This document shows, piece after piece, positions 53,641 through 62,996 of a stretch of DNA of 64,000 nt. This DNA comes from Calorimonas adulescens. GTDB lineage: Bacteria; Bacillota; Thermoanaerobacteria; Thermoanaerobacterales; UBA4877. The notes under the pieces were generated by a model that was given only the letters and a program-made list of their open reading frames with translations, was not told where the DNA came from and did not search any database. The stretch covers positions 1-64,000 of the forward strand of contig NZ_VTPS01000001.1 of NCBI RefSeq assembly GCF_008274215.1, in the 5' to 3' direction. The stretch's first letter is position 1. Every line of letters starts with the position of its first letter. The translations under genes were made by a program, and so were the position numbers.

Positions 53641-55695
53641 TTACACTTCACTGTATTTACAGGATTTGTCTGAACATTTAAAATAGTTCTTTCCACCCCG
53701 CTTTTTTTCAACAAGTATACTTCCACATATTGGACAAATTTTATCTATAGGTTTATCCCATGTCATAAAACCGCACTCAGGATTATTTATACATCCATAG
53801 TAAGGTCTGCCTTTTTTGCTCTGCTTTTTCACTATTTCACCGCCACACACTGGGCATTTAATACCTATCTTTTCAAAATATGGTTTTGTATTTTTACACT
53901 CTGGATAACCAGGGCATGCAAGAAACTTTCCATATCTTCCATGCTTGATAACCATGTTTCTTCCACACCTCTCGCATATAACATCCGAGACCTCTTCCTC
54001 CAGCGTCACATTCCCCATTTTCTCCTTAGCATATTCCAAGGCTTTATTAAACTCTTCGTAAAATTCTCTTACAATTTCCACCCATTCTATATTGCCTTCT
54101 TCTATTTGGTCAAGTTTTGACTCCAATTCAGCAGTAAATTCAATGTCAACAATATCTTTGAAATAGTTCTTCATAATGTCTGTTACAATAAACCCCAATT
54201 CAGTCGGAACAAGATACTTCTTTTCTTTTTTCACATAACCCCGCTCCTGTATTGTACTGATAATTGGAGCATAAGTGCTCGGCCTGCCAATCCCATTATC
54301 TTCCAGAGCTTTTATGAGAGATGCCTCTGTATATCTTGGGGGTGGTTGAGTAAAGTGTTGCTTTGGGTCATAAGATATCACTTTTAAAATACTGCCTTCA
54401 CTAAATTCTGGATATTCACTGTTTTCATCTTCTTCATCACTATATGCTACAAGATAACCGGGAAAAATAAGCATAGAGCCTGACGCCTTAAATATATAAC
54501 CTTCACATTTTAGATCGACTGTCACGGTATTGTATACTGCCGGAGACATCTGACTTGCTAAAAATCTTTCCCAGATAAGCTTGTATAACTTGTATTGATC
54601 CTTAGAAAGTGACGTAGCTATCTTCTCAGGCGTTCTATATATAGAGGTAGGCCTTATACCCTCATGGGCATCTTGAATCTTTGTTTTTGATTTTACAATT
54701 TTTGTATCACCCAGATAGTTGTCCCCATAAATTTCCAATATATATTTCTTTGCTTCATTTTTTGCTTCATCTGCGATACGAGTAGAATCAGTTCTTATAT
54801 ATGTTAACAGGCCTACGGCCCCTTCTCCTGCAACCTCCACCCCTTCGTAAAGTTGCTGTGCTAATGCCATGGTTTTCTTCGCAGTAAAACCAAGCCTTTT
54901 ATATGCTTCCTGCTGAAGGGTACTGGTAGTAAAAGCAAGAGGTGGATTCTTTTTCTTTTGCCCTTTTTTTACTGAAACTGTATAAAGATCCTTGCCTTCT
55001 ATCTGGTTTAAAATATCATCCACCATGTCCTTATTTTTTAATTCTATTCTACCCTTTTCATCTCCATAAAAGTTTGCTTGAACCATTCTTCCATTGTTGT
55101 CAATTAAAATTGCAGCTAAAGTCCAATATTCTTCCGGTTTAAAATTATTTATTTCCTCCTCTCTGTCACATATTATCCTCACTGCAACAGACTGGACCCT
55201 GCCAGCACTTAGGCCGTATTTGACTTTGTCCCATAACAATGGACTTATTTTATATCCAACTAATCTGTCAAGTATTCTTCTAGCTTGCTGAGCATTAACA
55301 AGATTTTGATTTATTCTTCTCGGAGCTTTTATTGCATTCTTTATTGCATCCTTTGTAATCTCATGGAACTCAATTCGGCAATCTTTATTATCGTCCATAT
55401 TCAATATGTTGGAAATATGCCACGATATTGCCTCTCCTTCACGGTCAGGATCGGTAGCTAGCAATATACTATCGGCTTTTTTGGCTTCTTTTTTAATTTT
55501 TTCTATAATAGATCCCTTGCCACGTATAGTTATATACCTTGGTGTAAAATCATTCTCTATATCAACGCCAAGCTGACTTTTTGGCAAGTCTTTTACGTGT
55601 CCTGCTGTAGCCTCAACATGATAATTTTTACCCAGAAATTTGCTTATCGTCTTTGCTTTTGATGGAGATTCAACAATAACAAGAGTTTTGCCCAT
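53641..55695 (-). CDS. topA: DNA topoisomerase I
   Basis: Type IA topoisomerase that relaxes negative supercoils. The 684 residues have the Toprim domain (VIVESPSKAKTI; DPDREGEAISWH), the active Tyr299 in YIRTDSTR, and three C-terminal zinc ribbons (CERC, CPVC, CPIC pairs). ATG 55695 follows AGGAG and matches the family start MGKTLVIVES; an upstream ATG at 55719 would overlap dprA. Confidence 0.97.
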   Translation of the reverse strand: MGKTLVIVESPSKAKTISKFLGKNYHVEATAGHVKDLPKSQLGVDIENDFTPRYITIRGKGSIIEKIKKEAKKADSILLATDPDREGEAISWHISNILNMDDNKDCRIEFHEITKDAIKNAIKAPRRINQNLVNAQQARRILDRLVGYKISPLLWDKVKYGLSAGRVQSVAVRIICDREEEINNFKPEEYWTLAAILIDNNGRMVQANFYGDEKGRIELKNKDMVDDILNQIEGKDLYTVSVKKGQKKKNPPLAFTTSTLQQEAYKRLGFTAKKTMALAQQLYEGVEVAGEGAVGLLTYIRTDSTRIADEAKNEAKKYILEIYGDNYLGDTKIVKSKTKIQDAHEGIRPTSIYRTPEKIATSLSKDQYKLYKLIWERFLASQMSPAVYNTVTVDLKCEGYIFKASGSMLIFPGYLVAYSDEEDENSEYPEFSEGSILKVISYDPKQHFTQPPPRYTEASLIKALEDNGIGRPSTYAPIISTIQERGYVKKEKKYLVPTELGFIVTDIMKNYFKDIVDIEFTAELESKLDQIEEGNIEWVEIVREFYEEFNKALEYAKEKMGNVTLEEEVSDVICERCGRNMVIKHGRYGKFLACPGYPECKNTKPYFEKIGIKCPVCGGEIVKKQSKKGRPYYGCINNPECGFMTWDKPIDKICPICGSILVEKKRGGKNYFKCSDKSCKYSEV

Positions 55696-55705
55696 AACAT
55701 CACTC

Positions 55706-56791
55706 CTAAACCTTAACATAGAACTTCCCTGGAAGCTCTTTAATATAACCTAATAAAACCAATTTATTTAATACAGCTATTAATTCATTGATACTAACAC
55801 CGGATATATTTGATATACTATTAATGCTTATTGGCTTATCGTCAATATAGTCTAAAATTTTTTTATAACCTTCAGAAAGATTATTTACTCTTTGATTCTC
55901 TATTTTTTCCTTTAAATCTATTCGTAATTCATATTCCTCTATTATGTCATTAACAGATGTGACCAGTTTAGCTCCTTCTTTTATAAGGTTATTAGTACCC
56001 ATACTTGACTCATAATTGATATTGCCTGGGATAGCAAAGACATCTTTGCCTTGTTCAAGAGCAAAACCAGCAGTAATCAGTGAACCACTTCTTACACCCG
56101 CTTCAACTACCAGGACGCCCACACTAAGACCGCTTATAATTCTATTACGTCTTGGAAAGTTTTGTTTTAATGGTTCTGTACCAAGGGGAAATTCACTTAC
56201 CAATGCACCACTTTTTGCTATCGTCCTGTATAATTCTTTATTCTCGCGTGGATAAATGATATCAAGTCCTGATCCAACTACTGCTATGGTTTTACCATTA
56301 GCAGATATTGCCCCTTGATGGGCCATTGAATCAATACCACGGGCCATACCGCTTACTATTGTAAAACCGGCAGCAGCAAGCCGAGCTGCGAAATTATAAG
56401 CAATCTGGCTACCATAATATGAGCAGTTTCTTGACCCCACTATGGCTATATTCATACCGTCTAACAGTTCCACATTCCCCTTCAAATACAATACAGGTGG
56501 TGGATAGTGAATATTTTTTAAGTTATTTGGATATTCGTTATCATTATATGTTATTAGTTTTATGCCCATAGAAGTTACTTTGTTAATATAAACATCGATA
56601 TCTATATCTCTGCATTTTTGGATTTCTTCTATTAGGTTGTCATTTAATGATCCAATATTTTTCAGTTCATGTCGATCTGTTTTAAATACTTCCTCTGCTG
56701 ATCCAAAATATTCTATAAGGTCAAAGAACCTTTGAGGGCCAACTTGAGGAACAAGGCTTAGTTTTATCCATGATTTATCCAGTTTAACCAC
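55706..56791 (-). CDS. dprA: DNA-processing protein DprA
   Basis: DprA loads RecA on incoming single-stranded DNA in transformation and is widespread beyond competent species. The 361 residues show a helical N-terminus, the Rossmann core (IVGSRNCSYYG, VSGMARGIDSMAH, VVGSGLDIIYPREN) and a C-terminal winged helix. GTG start with a weak ribosome site (AGAAGG). Followed by topA, the usual partner. Confidence 0.96.
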   Translation of the reverse strand: MVKLDKSWIKLSLVPQVGPQRFFDLIEYFGSAEEVFKTDRHELKNIGSLNDNLIEEIQKCRDIDIDVYINKVTSMGIKLITYNDNEYPNNLKNIHYPPPVLYLKGNVELLDGMNIAIVGSRNCSYYGSQIAYNFAARLAAAGFTIVSGMARGIDSMAHQGAISANGKTIAVVGSGLDIIYPRENKELYRTIAKSGALVSEFPLGTEPLKQNFPRRNRIISGLSVGVLVVEAGVRSGSLITAGFALEQGKDVFAIPGNINYESSMGTNNLIKEGAKLVTSVNDIIEEYELRIDLKEKIENQRVNNLSEGYKKILDYIDDKPISINSISNISGVSINELIAVLNKLVLLGYIKELPGKFYVKV

Positions 56792-56819
56792 CTTCTGAAT
56801 CTTGATAAACTTCTTTCAT

Positions 56820-56849
56820 ATATTAGCACAAGTAATGTTACATATGCAA
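56820..56849 (-). promoter_or_regulatory. promoter for dprA-topA
   Basis: Minus strand -35 TTGCAT (56844-56849), 18-base spacer, -10 TAATAT (56820-56825). The divergent gap with rnhB is about 100 bases; I see no convincing -35 for the rnhB side. Confidence 0.6.
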
Positions 56850-56897
56850 TAAAGGAAAATTAAAGTTTGTGTAGAATTATATAATTGGGTGAATCAA

Positions 56898-57536
56898 ATG
56901 AACAATATAGAGTATGAAAGACTTACTAAATTAAAGGCATACGAGAAAAAGTTAGTTGAAAATGGTATCAGGTATATAGGAGGAATTGATGAGGTTGGGA
57001 GAGGTCCATTGGCCGGGCCAGTGGTGGCTTGCTGCATTATTATGCCTTATGAAAGTTATATTGAGGGAGTAAATGATTCTAAAAAGTTAACAGCCAGGAA
57101 AAGGGAAACTCTCTTTGAGTTGATATTAAATGAATGTATAAGTTATGGAATTGGCATAGTAGATGAAAAAGTTATTGATTCTGTCAACATATTAAATGCC
57201 ACAAGGTTTTCTATGAAAAAGGCAGTACAGAATTTAAAGGTATGTCCTGAACATCTCCTCATTGATGCTGAAAGACTTGATTCACTTGATATACCTCAAA
57301 CATCAATCATTAAAGGAGATTGTCTATCTTACAATATTGCATGCGCTTCTATTGTTGCTAAGGTTATCAGAGACAGAATAATGACAGGTTATTCAAATAT
57401 TTATAAGCATTATGGGTTTGAAAAAAATAAGGGCTATGGTACCAGAGAACACATAGAGGCAATTAAATATTATGGTCTTTGCGATATTCATAGACTGAGT
57501 TTTTGCAAAAAATTTGTAGGTGAGCTGAATGAATAA
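56898..57536 (+). CDS. rnhB: ribonuclease HII
   Basis: RNase HII removes ribonucleotides from RNA-DNA hybrids. The catalytic Asp-Glu pair is in GGIDEVGRGPLAGPV, with further acidic residues in LLIDAERLD. ATG 56898 follows GGGTGA; a GTG at 56889 would start before that site. Length 212. Plus strand, opposite to nearly all other genes here. Confidence 0.96.
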   Translation: MNNIEYERLTKLKAYEKKLVENGIRYIGGIDEVGRGPLAGPVVACCIIMPYESYIEGVNDSKKLTARKRETLFELILNECISYGIGIVDEKVIDSVNILNATRFSMKKAVQNLKVCPEHLLIDAERLDSLDIPQTSIIKGDCLSYNIACASIVAKVIRDRIMTGYSNIYKHYGFEKNKGYGTREHIEAIKYYGLCDIHRLSFCKKFVGELNE

Positions 57537-57885
57537 AAGGCAGATAGGAAATATGGGTGAAAATTTTGCTGCTGAATATCTGATAAAACATGGGGTTAAT
57601 ATCATTAGTAAAAATTATAGAGTTAGGTCGGGAGAAATAGATATTATAGGCCTTGATAAAGGTATACTTGTTTTTTATGAGGTTAAAACAAGGAGAGGCA
57701 CAAGCTATGGAACACCGGCAGAGTCAGTTACACGCTTTAAACAGACCCATATAAAGAATACTGCAATTGTATTTATTCATCAAAATAAACCCCGATTTAA
57801 TGGAATCCGTTTTGACGTTATTGAAATAATTTTAGATGGTAATTTTAATGTTAAGGAAATAAAACAGATAGTTAATGCCTTTTAG
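57529..57885 (+). CDS. YraN/UPF0102 family nuclease-like protein
   Basis: The 118 residues show the restriction-endonuclease-like core: KRQIGNMGENFAAEYLIKHG, YRVRSGEIDIIG and YEVKTRRGTSYG (Asp and Glu-x-Lys). The cellular role of the family is unclear. It overlaps rnhB by eight bases and its stop overlaps comM (convergent) by four. Confidence 0.93.
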   Translation: MNKRQIGNMGENFAAEYLIKHGVNIISKNYRVRSGEIDIIGLDKGILVFYEVKTRRGTSYGTPAESVTRFKQTHIKNTAIVFIHQNKPRFNGIRFDVIEIILDGNFNVKEIKQIVNAF

Positions 57886-59408
57886 TATATAGATACAGGC
57901 CTGGCCTCTCTAAACCCGAGGGCTTCTAATATATGAATATCTTTAATATCATCCGAACCATCTAAATCCGCTATTGTCCTTGCAACTTTTAATATCCTGT
58001 TGTACGACCTTGCTGAAAGATGAAAACTCTCATAGGCATCCTTCATTAATTTTTTACAGTTATTGTCTAACTTACAATATATTGATAACATTGATGTTTT
58101 TAGCTGAGAATTATTAAATATATTTAAACCTTTGTATCTTTCAAGCTGCACAGCCCTGGCCTTGTCAACCCTTGTTTTTATTTCTCTTGAAGATTCAACC
58201 TGGCCATTGCTCGAGAGATTATCAAATTCAACTGAGTCAACATCCACATATATATCAATCCTATCCCTGATCGGTCCTGATATTTTATTTTGATATCTTT
58301 TTATTTCCAATGGCGTACACCTGCACATGTGATATGGATCACCGGGATAATAACCGCAGGGTGTTGGATTGGCTGAACCCAGAAGTAAAAAATTCGCAGG
58401 ATAACTGATTGTGGCATTCACCCTTGAAATAGTAACTATGCCATCCTCCATAGGTTGCCTCAATGCCTCTAAGGCATCCCTTTTAAACTCTGGCATTTCA
58501 TCCAAAAATAGCACACCATGGTGGGCAAGACTGACCTCCCCAGGTTTCGGATAGGAACCTCCACCTATGAGAGATGTAGCCGACACTGTGTGATGAGGTG
58601 CCCTGAATGGCCTGGCCTTAACTAAAGACTGGCCCTTGAGAAGACCAGCAGCACTATATATCCTAGTAACCTCAATGGATTCCTCAAATGTAAGGTCCGG
58701 CAAAATAGTTGGCAACCTTCTCGCAAGCATTGTTTTCCCCGTGCCAGGTGAGCCAATCATCATCAAATTGTGGCTACCTGCTGCAGCTATTTCAAGACCT
58801 CTTTTAGCCAGTTCCTGACCCCTCACCTCATTAAAATCAACATCATAGTAAGTATCACTGTCTTTACTTTTATTATTTAAATACCTCTCACAAATAAGTT
58901 TACCAGATAAAAATTCATAAATTTCCCTTAAATTCTTAAACGGCCAGACATTGATACCAGTTACAACAGCAGCTTCAGGAGCATTTTCATAAGGAATTAT
59001 GAAGTCTCTATAGCCAAGTTCATATGCTTCAAGGACCATAGGCAAAATTCCTGGCACCCATCTTAATGTGCCATCAAGAGACAGTTCACCTATAAATATG
59101 TACTCATCTACCCTATCCTGTGTTATTCTCCCCATTGCAGTTAATATACCTATTGCTATTGGTAAATCAAGGGAGGCACCATCCTTTCTTGTATTAGCAG
59201 GTGCCAGATTTATCACAATCTTGGATGCCGGAAACTCAAAACCACTATTCTTGACTGCCGATTTCACACGTTCCCTTGCTTCCTTTACTGCCGTGTCTGC
59301 AAGGCCAACTATGTCAGTGCCAGGTAAACCATTGGATATATCAGTCTCTACACTCACCATATAGCCATTTACCCCAAGCAAGGCGAAAGATTTAACCTTA
59401 GATAACAT
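57882..59408 (-). CDS. comM: YifB/ComM-family magnesium chelatase-like AAA ATPase
   Basis: ComM is a hexameric helicase-like ATPase that promotes branch migration in transformation. The 508 residues show an N-terminal Lon-like domain, Walker A GSPGTGKT (219-226), Walker B LFLDEMPEF, zinc-type cysteines in the CGYYPGDPYHMCRC stretch, and a C-terminal lid. It ends convergent to yraN with no terminator between them. Confidence 0.94.
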   Translation of the reverse strand: MLSKVKSFALLGVNGYMVSVETDISNGLPGTDIVGLADTAVKEARERVKSAVKNSGFEFPASKIVINLAPANTRKDGASLDLPIAIGILTAMGRITQDRVDEYIFIGELSLDGTLRWVPGILPMVLEAYELGYRDFIIPYENAPEAAVVTGINVWPFKNLREIYEFLSGKLICERYLNNKSKDSDTYYDVDFNEVRGQELAKRGLEIAAAGSHNLMMIGSPGTGKTMLARRLPTILPDLTFEESIEVTRIYSAAGLLKGQSLVKARPFRAPHHTVSATSLIGGGSYPKPGEVSLAHHGVLFLDEMPEFKRDALEALRQPMEDGIVTISRVNATISYPANFLLLGSANPTPCGYYPGDPYHMCRCTPLEIKRYQNKISGPIRDRIDIYVDVDSVEFDNLSSNGQVESSREIKTRVDKARAVQLERYKGLNIFNNSQLKTSMLSIYCKLDNNCKKLMKDAYESFHLSARSYNRILKVARTIADLDGSDDIKDIHILEALGFREARPVSIY

Positions 59409-59411
59409 ATT

Positions 59412-59672
59412 CTATACCTCTTCTTCAATTTTCTTTATATACACCAATATCTCAGCCACTGCTTTATAAAGTTCAGGTGGAATGTAATTGCCAACATCAA
59501 CCTTCATTAAAAGATCTGTAAGGTCCTGGTTTTCTATGATGTGTATATTATTTTTATTTGCCTCTTCAATAATCCTATCAGCAACACTTCCCCTGCCCTT
59601 TGCTATTACTACCGGTGCAGGTAGTTCAGCCCTATATTTAAGTGCAACAGCCTTTTTAAAATTTATACCCAT
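59412..59672 (-). CDS. FlhB C-terminal-like protein (EscU/YscU/HrcU family, FhlB/YlqH-type)
   Basis: The 86 residues match only the cytosolic part of FlhB: KKAVALKYRAELPAPVVIAKG, then IHIIENQDLTDLLMKVDVG and IPPELYKAVAEILVYIK, very like the FlhB tail at 32291-33376 (IPPELYKAVAEILAFVYSL). The NPTH cleavage site is replaced (here APVVIAKG). No membrane segment. It lies in the ribosome-factor operon, three bases after the gene upstream. Confidence 0.88.
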   Translation of the reverse strand: MGINFKKAVALKYRAELPAPVVIAKGRGSVADRIIEEANKNNIHIIENQDLTDLLMKVDVGNYIPPELYKAVAEILVYIKKIEEEV

Positions 59673-59674
59673 AC

Positions 59675-60490
59675 CTAAACCCTCTCACTAAAATTACCAC
59701 CCAATGGATAGCCAAAAATATCAGCTGATATACTCCCCTTTATAAAGTGCAACCTTGTTCCTAAGCCAATTCTCTTTAAGCAATTTCTTATCTCACTGCG
59801 GTTTTTAAATAACAAGTCTAAGGTTGCTGATTTTTCAGTATAAAATTCCATGTCTATAATCTTTGCCATTTTATTATACCTCATCCGTATGCTTATGTTT
59901 CCAAGCATATCAGAGTTATACACTATAACAAGTTTAAAAACATTATCATTTTCAGCATTAGCTGCCTTTCCATTAACATATCCCTCTACTTTTATCAGTG
60001 AAGCAGGAAGACCATCTGCATAACCGGTCTGATATATAGAAAAATGAGAAGCAAGCCGTTCAAGTAACTCCATCTGTTCTTTATTCAAAGATAGATAATT
60101 GTCACTCAAAAGTTTCATATGAAATATCTTAAGCATAAATCTCAGGTTATCCTTATTGTCCTCCAGTCCCATCTTTTCAAGCATTTTTTTAGCTATTTCC
60201 ACTTCATCTATAGATGATGGGACGTACCGTCCATTTTTATATAAATCGATAATTTTAATATAAAGTTTGTTATCAACTAAGGCTATAGGATAAAAGATGA
60301 TATCCACTTTATCAGTATTCAAAAAATTATCAATCTGGCTCAATCTAATCATATGCCCATTAAACTTCAAAAAATTACCACCATCGTTTGAAATAATCTG
60401 ACCTTTTATAGGTTGACCAAATTCTATTCCAGCCAAGAAGGTTCTATTAATTTCTTTATTTGAAATAATCACGTACGGATTTATCTTCAT
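59675..60490 (-). CDS. uncharacterised protein with FliK C-terminal-like end (YlqG position)
   Basis: No firm family match. The 271 residues start with a beta-rich part (about 1-85). The C-terminal 75 residues resemble a FliK Flg_hook domain: FKLVIVYNSDMLGNISIRMR, then LLFKNRSEIRNCLKRIGLG and a final beta stretch. It directly precedes the FlhB-C-like gene, so the two may be a detached substrate-specificity pair. No membrane segment or signal peptide. The similarity is by eye. Confidence 0.6.
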   Translation of the reverse strand: MKINPYVIISNKEINRTFLAGIEFGQPIKGQIISNDGGNFLKFNGHMIRLSQIDNFLNTDKVDIIFYPIALVDNKLYIKIIDLYKNGRYVPSSIDEVEIAKKMLEKMGLEDNKDNLRFMLKIFHMKLLSDNYLSLNKEQMELLERLASHFSIYQTGYADGLPASLIKVEGYVNGKAANAENDNVFKLVIVYNSDMLGNISIRMRYNKMAKIIDMEFYTEKSATLDLLFKNRSEIRNCLKRIGLGTRLHFIKGSISADIFGYPLGGNFSERV

Positions 60491-61342
60491 TCAAAACCAC
60501 TCCGGCCTTTCTAACGAAATCCTGCCGAGCTTTCCCGTTTGAAAATCATTAAGAATCAACTTGGACGTCCTCTCGAAATCTATCTCGCCGCCTTTCAATT
60601 TACATCCACGTTTATCTGCTATATCAAAAAAGACATCTTCAGGTACTTTACTATCACTTACTGCGTAACGGTCCACAAATGCCGCAGGTTTTATCTCCAA
60701 AAGTTTATTGATAAGATGCAATGAAAGCTCATAAACATCTACTATATTGGGATTTATTGTACCGGTCAGTGCAAGATTTATGCCCACATTTCTATCATTT
60801 TGTTTGGGCCACAACAGGCCAGGTGTATCCATTAACTCAATATTATTTTTTAAACGCAACCACGAAAGCGAATGGGTCACTCCTGGCCTGTTTTCCACCC
60901 GTGCCTTGTTTATACCTGCTATTCTGTTGATCAGTTTTGACTTCCCAACATTGGGTATTCCCAGCACCATTACCCTTACCGGTCTTGCCAGCAGGCCCTT
61001 CTTTGCTCTAATCCCTGATATCTCATCTCTTACCTCCCTTAGATATTGTAACAGCCCTTTTATACCATCCCCGTTTACCGCATTTACAGAAACTGCCTCA
61101 ATTCCATATTTATCTTTATACATTTTCTCCCATTCATCAGTAATGGTGCAATCAGCCAGATCTGCTTTGTTTAACACAATGATATGATGCTTATCTTTTA
61201 CAAAAGATGAAATATCTGGATTTCTGCTGCTATATGGTATTCTGGCATCTAATACCTCAATCACTACATCTATAAGCTTGAGTTGCTCTGTTATCTGCCT
61301 TTTTGCTTTTGCCATATGACCAGGATACCAATTTATAACCAT
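60491..61342 (-). CDS. rbgA: ribosome biogenesis GTPase RbgA (YlqF)
   Basis: RbgA is a circularly permuted GTPase for late 50S assembly: G4 NKAD (58-61) precedes G1 GIPNVGKS (128-135) and G3 DTPGLLWP. The start VINWYPGHMAKAKRQI is a family hallmark. Length 283. It abuts the next gene and follows lepB by six bases. Confidence 0.96.
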   Translation of the reverse strand: MVINWYPGHMAKAKRQITEQLKLIDVVIEVLDARIPYSSRNPDISSFVKDKHHIIVLNKADLADCTITDEWEKMYKDKYGIEAVSVNAVNGDGIKGLLQYLREVRDEISGIRAKKGLLARPVRVMVLGIPNVGKSKLINRIAGINKARVENRPGVTHSLSWLRLKNNIELMDTPGLLWPKQNDRNVGINLALTGTINPNIVDVYELSLHLINKLLEIKPAAFVDRYAVSDSKVPEDVFFDIADKRGCKLKGGEIDFERTSKLILNDFQTGKLGRISLERPEWF

Positions 61343-61348
61343 ATCATA

Positions 61349-61873
61349 TTACCTCAACAGTCCAAATTTATTTAATGGCCATATCCTTATAGTAGCCTTA
61401 CCAATAATATTTTTAAACGGAACAGGACCAACATCCGGATAACGACTATCCCTACTCCAGTTTCTATTGTCACCCAAAACAAAAACAGTATCATCAGGGA
61501 CCTTATCTAACTTAAAATCCATAAGTGTCTTTTCATTAATATAAGGTTCAATTAACTTTTTACCGTTAACATATACCTCCCCATCTTTTATCTCAATGCT
61601 GTCTCCAGGGAGTCCAATAACTCTTTTAATATAATGATATCTTGGATCCGACGGATATTTAAAAACTATTATATCCCCATATTTTGGAGGAGAAAACCTA
61701 TAAGGCAATTTAAACACTATCAGGTCATCGCCGTTATGAAGTGTAGGTATCATAGAATCTCCATTTACAGTAATCGGTTCAAATATAAATCCCCTGATTA
61801 AAAAAGCTATAACAAAAGCTACAACTATAACCTCAATCCAGCTTAATACCTCATTCATAGTTTTTTTGTCCAT
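61349..61873 (-). CDS. lepB: signal peptidase I
   Basis: Cleaves signal peptides outside the membrane. One N-terminal helix (about 10-27) is followed by the catalytic Ser40 in NGDSMIPTL and Lys83 in YIKRVIGLPGD, then GDNRNWSRDSRY. Length 174. ATG behind AGGGAG, just after a hairpin following rplS. Confidence 0.96.
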   Translation of the reverse strand: MDKKTMNEVLSWIEVIVVAFVIAFLIRGFIFEPITVNGDSMIPTLHNGDDLIVFKLPYRFSPPKYGDIIVFKYPSDPRYHYIKRVIGLPGDSIEIKDGEVYVNGKKLIEPYINEKTLMDFKLDKVPDDTVFVLGDNRNWSRDSRYPDVGPVPFKNIIGKATIRIWPLNKFGLLR

Positions 61874-61896
61874 ACCAAGATCTCCCTATAAATTTA

Positions 61897-61912
61897 GGGA
61901 CGAAAACGTCCC
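61897..61912 (-). promoter_or_regulatory. hairpin between rplS and lepB
   Basis: Minus strand stem GGGACG/CGTCCC with a TTTT loop followed by TAAATTTAT. It may be a weak terminator that lowers lepB relative to rplS; it also sits close to the lepB ribosome site. Confidence 0.5.
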
Positions 61913-61918
61913 CAAAAA

Positions 61919-62257
61919 TTATATTTCTTTTATTTTAGAGGCTTTGCCAACCTTACTCCTTAAATAATAAAGTTTGGCTCTCCTAACCTTACCCTTTTTT
62001 ATGATCTCGATGCTATCAATTAAAGGAGAGTGCATAGGAAATGTTCTCTCCACTCCTATACCATATGAAATCTTTCTTACGGTAAAAGTCTCATTCAATC
62101 CTCCATGCTGCTTCTTTATAACTACGCCCTCATAAGGCTGAATCCTTTCCTTGTTACCTTCCACAACTCTATAATTCACCCTGATTGTATCGCCAACATT
62201 GAATTGAGGAAGATCCGTGCGCATTTGTTCTTTTTCTATTTCATTTATGATGTTCAT
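61919..62257 (-). CDS. rplS: 50S ribosomal protein L19
   Basis: L19 lies at the 30S-50S interface. The 112 residues contain [32 protein letters not shown] and a basic tail. ATG behind AAGGAGGG. The trmD stop overlaps its start by 17 bases. Confidence 0.97.
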   Translation of the reverse strand: MNIINEIEKEQMRTDLPQFNVGDTIRVNYRVVEGNKERIQPYEGVVIKKQHGGLNETFTVRKISYGIGVERTFPMHSPLIDSIEIIKKGKVRRAKLYYLRSKVGKASKIKEI

Positions 62258-62996
62258 CCTTGTCCCTCCTTTCTAACCGTCTTAATGACTCAATAAAAGC
62301 TTTATCACTATCATCAAGCACAGCTTTTTCAAGCAGATCTGGTCTATTATAAAATGTCTTTTCCAATGATTTTTTTCTTCTCCATTCTTTAATCAACGCA
62401 TGGTTACCTGATAACAAAACCTCGGGTACGGAGATACCATTAAAAACTGCAGGTCTGGTATATTGGGGATACTCAAGTAAATAATTGTTAAAACTTTCCT
62501 CCTCAGTGGATGCTAAGTTGCCCAAAACCCCAGGTAAAAGCCTTGCTACAGCATCTATGACTACCATAGCTGCAATTTCTCCACCATTTAAAATATAATC
62601 CCCTATTGATATTTCTTCAGTAATACATGTTGTTATTATCCTTTCATCAATACCTTCATAATGACCTGAGACAATGACAATATGTTTTTTTGTCGCAAGT
62701 TCTTTCGCCTTCTGTTGGTTAAAAGGAATCCCTGAAGGGCTCAGATATATAATCGGCACCTCATTGTCAAGGTTTAAACTTTTAATTGCCCTGTATAATG
62801 GTTCTGGCCTTAAAACCATACCAGGCCCGCCACCATAAGGATAATCGTCAACCCTGCCAAATTTATCTTCACTAAAGTCTCTTATATTATGAAGATTAAT
62901 GTCAATCAGGTTATTATCAATTGCCCTCTTTATAATTCCATAGGAAAAAACAGAGCTAAACATCTCTGGAAACAAGGTCAAAATATCAAATTTCAT
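62241..62996 (-). CDS. trmD: tRNA (guanine-37-N1)-methyltransferase TrmD
   Basis: Methylates G37 of tRNAs to prevent frameshifts. The knotted SPOUT fold is seen with [31 protein letters not shown] and the knot GDYILNGGE (about 132-140). Length 251. Overlaps rimM and rplS. Confidence 0.97.
   Translation of the reverse strand: MKFDILTLFPEMFSSVFSYGIIKRAIDNNLIDINLHNIRDFSEDKFGRVDDYPYGGGPGMVLRPEPLYRAIKSLNLDNEVPIIYLSPSGIPFNQQKAKELATKKHIVIVSGHYEGIDERIITTCITEEISIGDYILNGGEIAAMVVIDAVARLLPGVLGNLASTEEESFNNYLLEYPQYTRPAVFNGISVPEVLLSGNHALIKEWRRKKSLEKTFYNRPDLLEKAVLDDSDKAFIESLRRLERRDKDEHHK

Noticed and set aside
56872-56897. Plus-strand -10-like TATAAT before rnhB
   Set aside because: No -35 at a useful distance, and the predicted start would fall within a few bases of the ribosome site.
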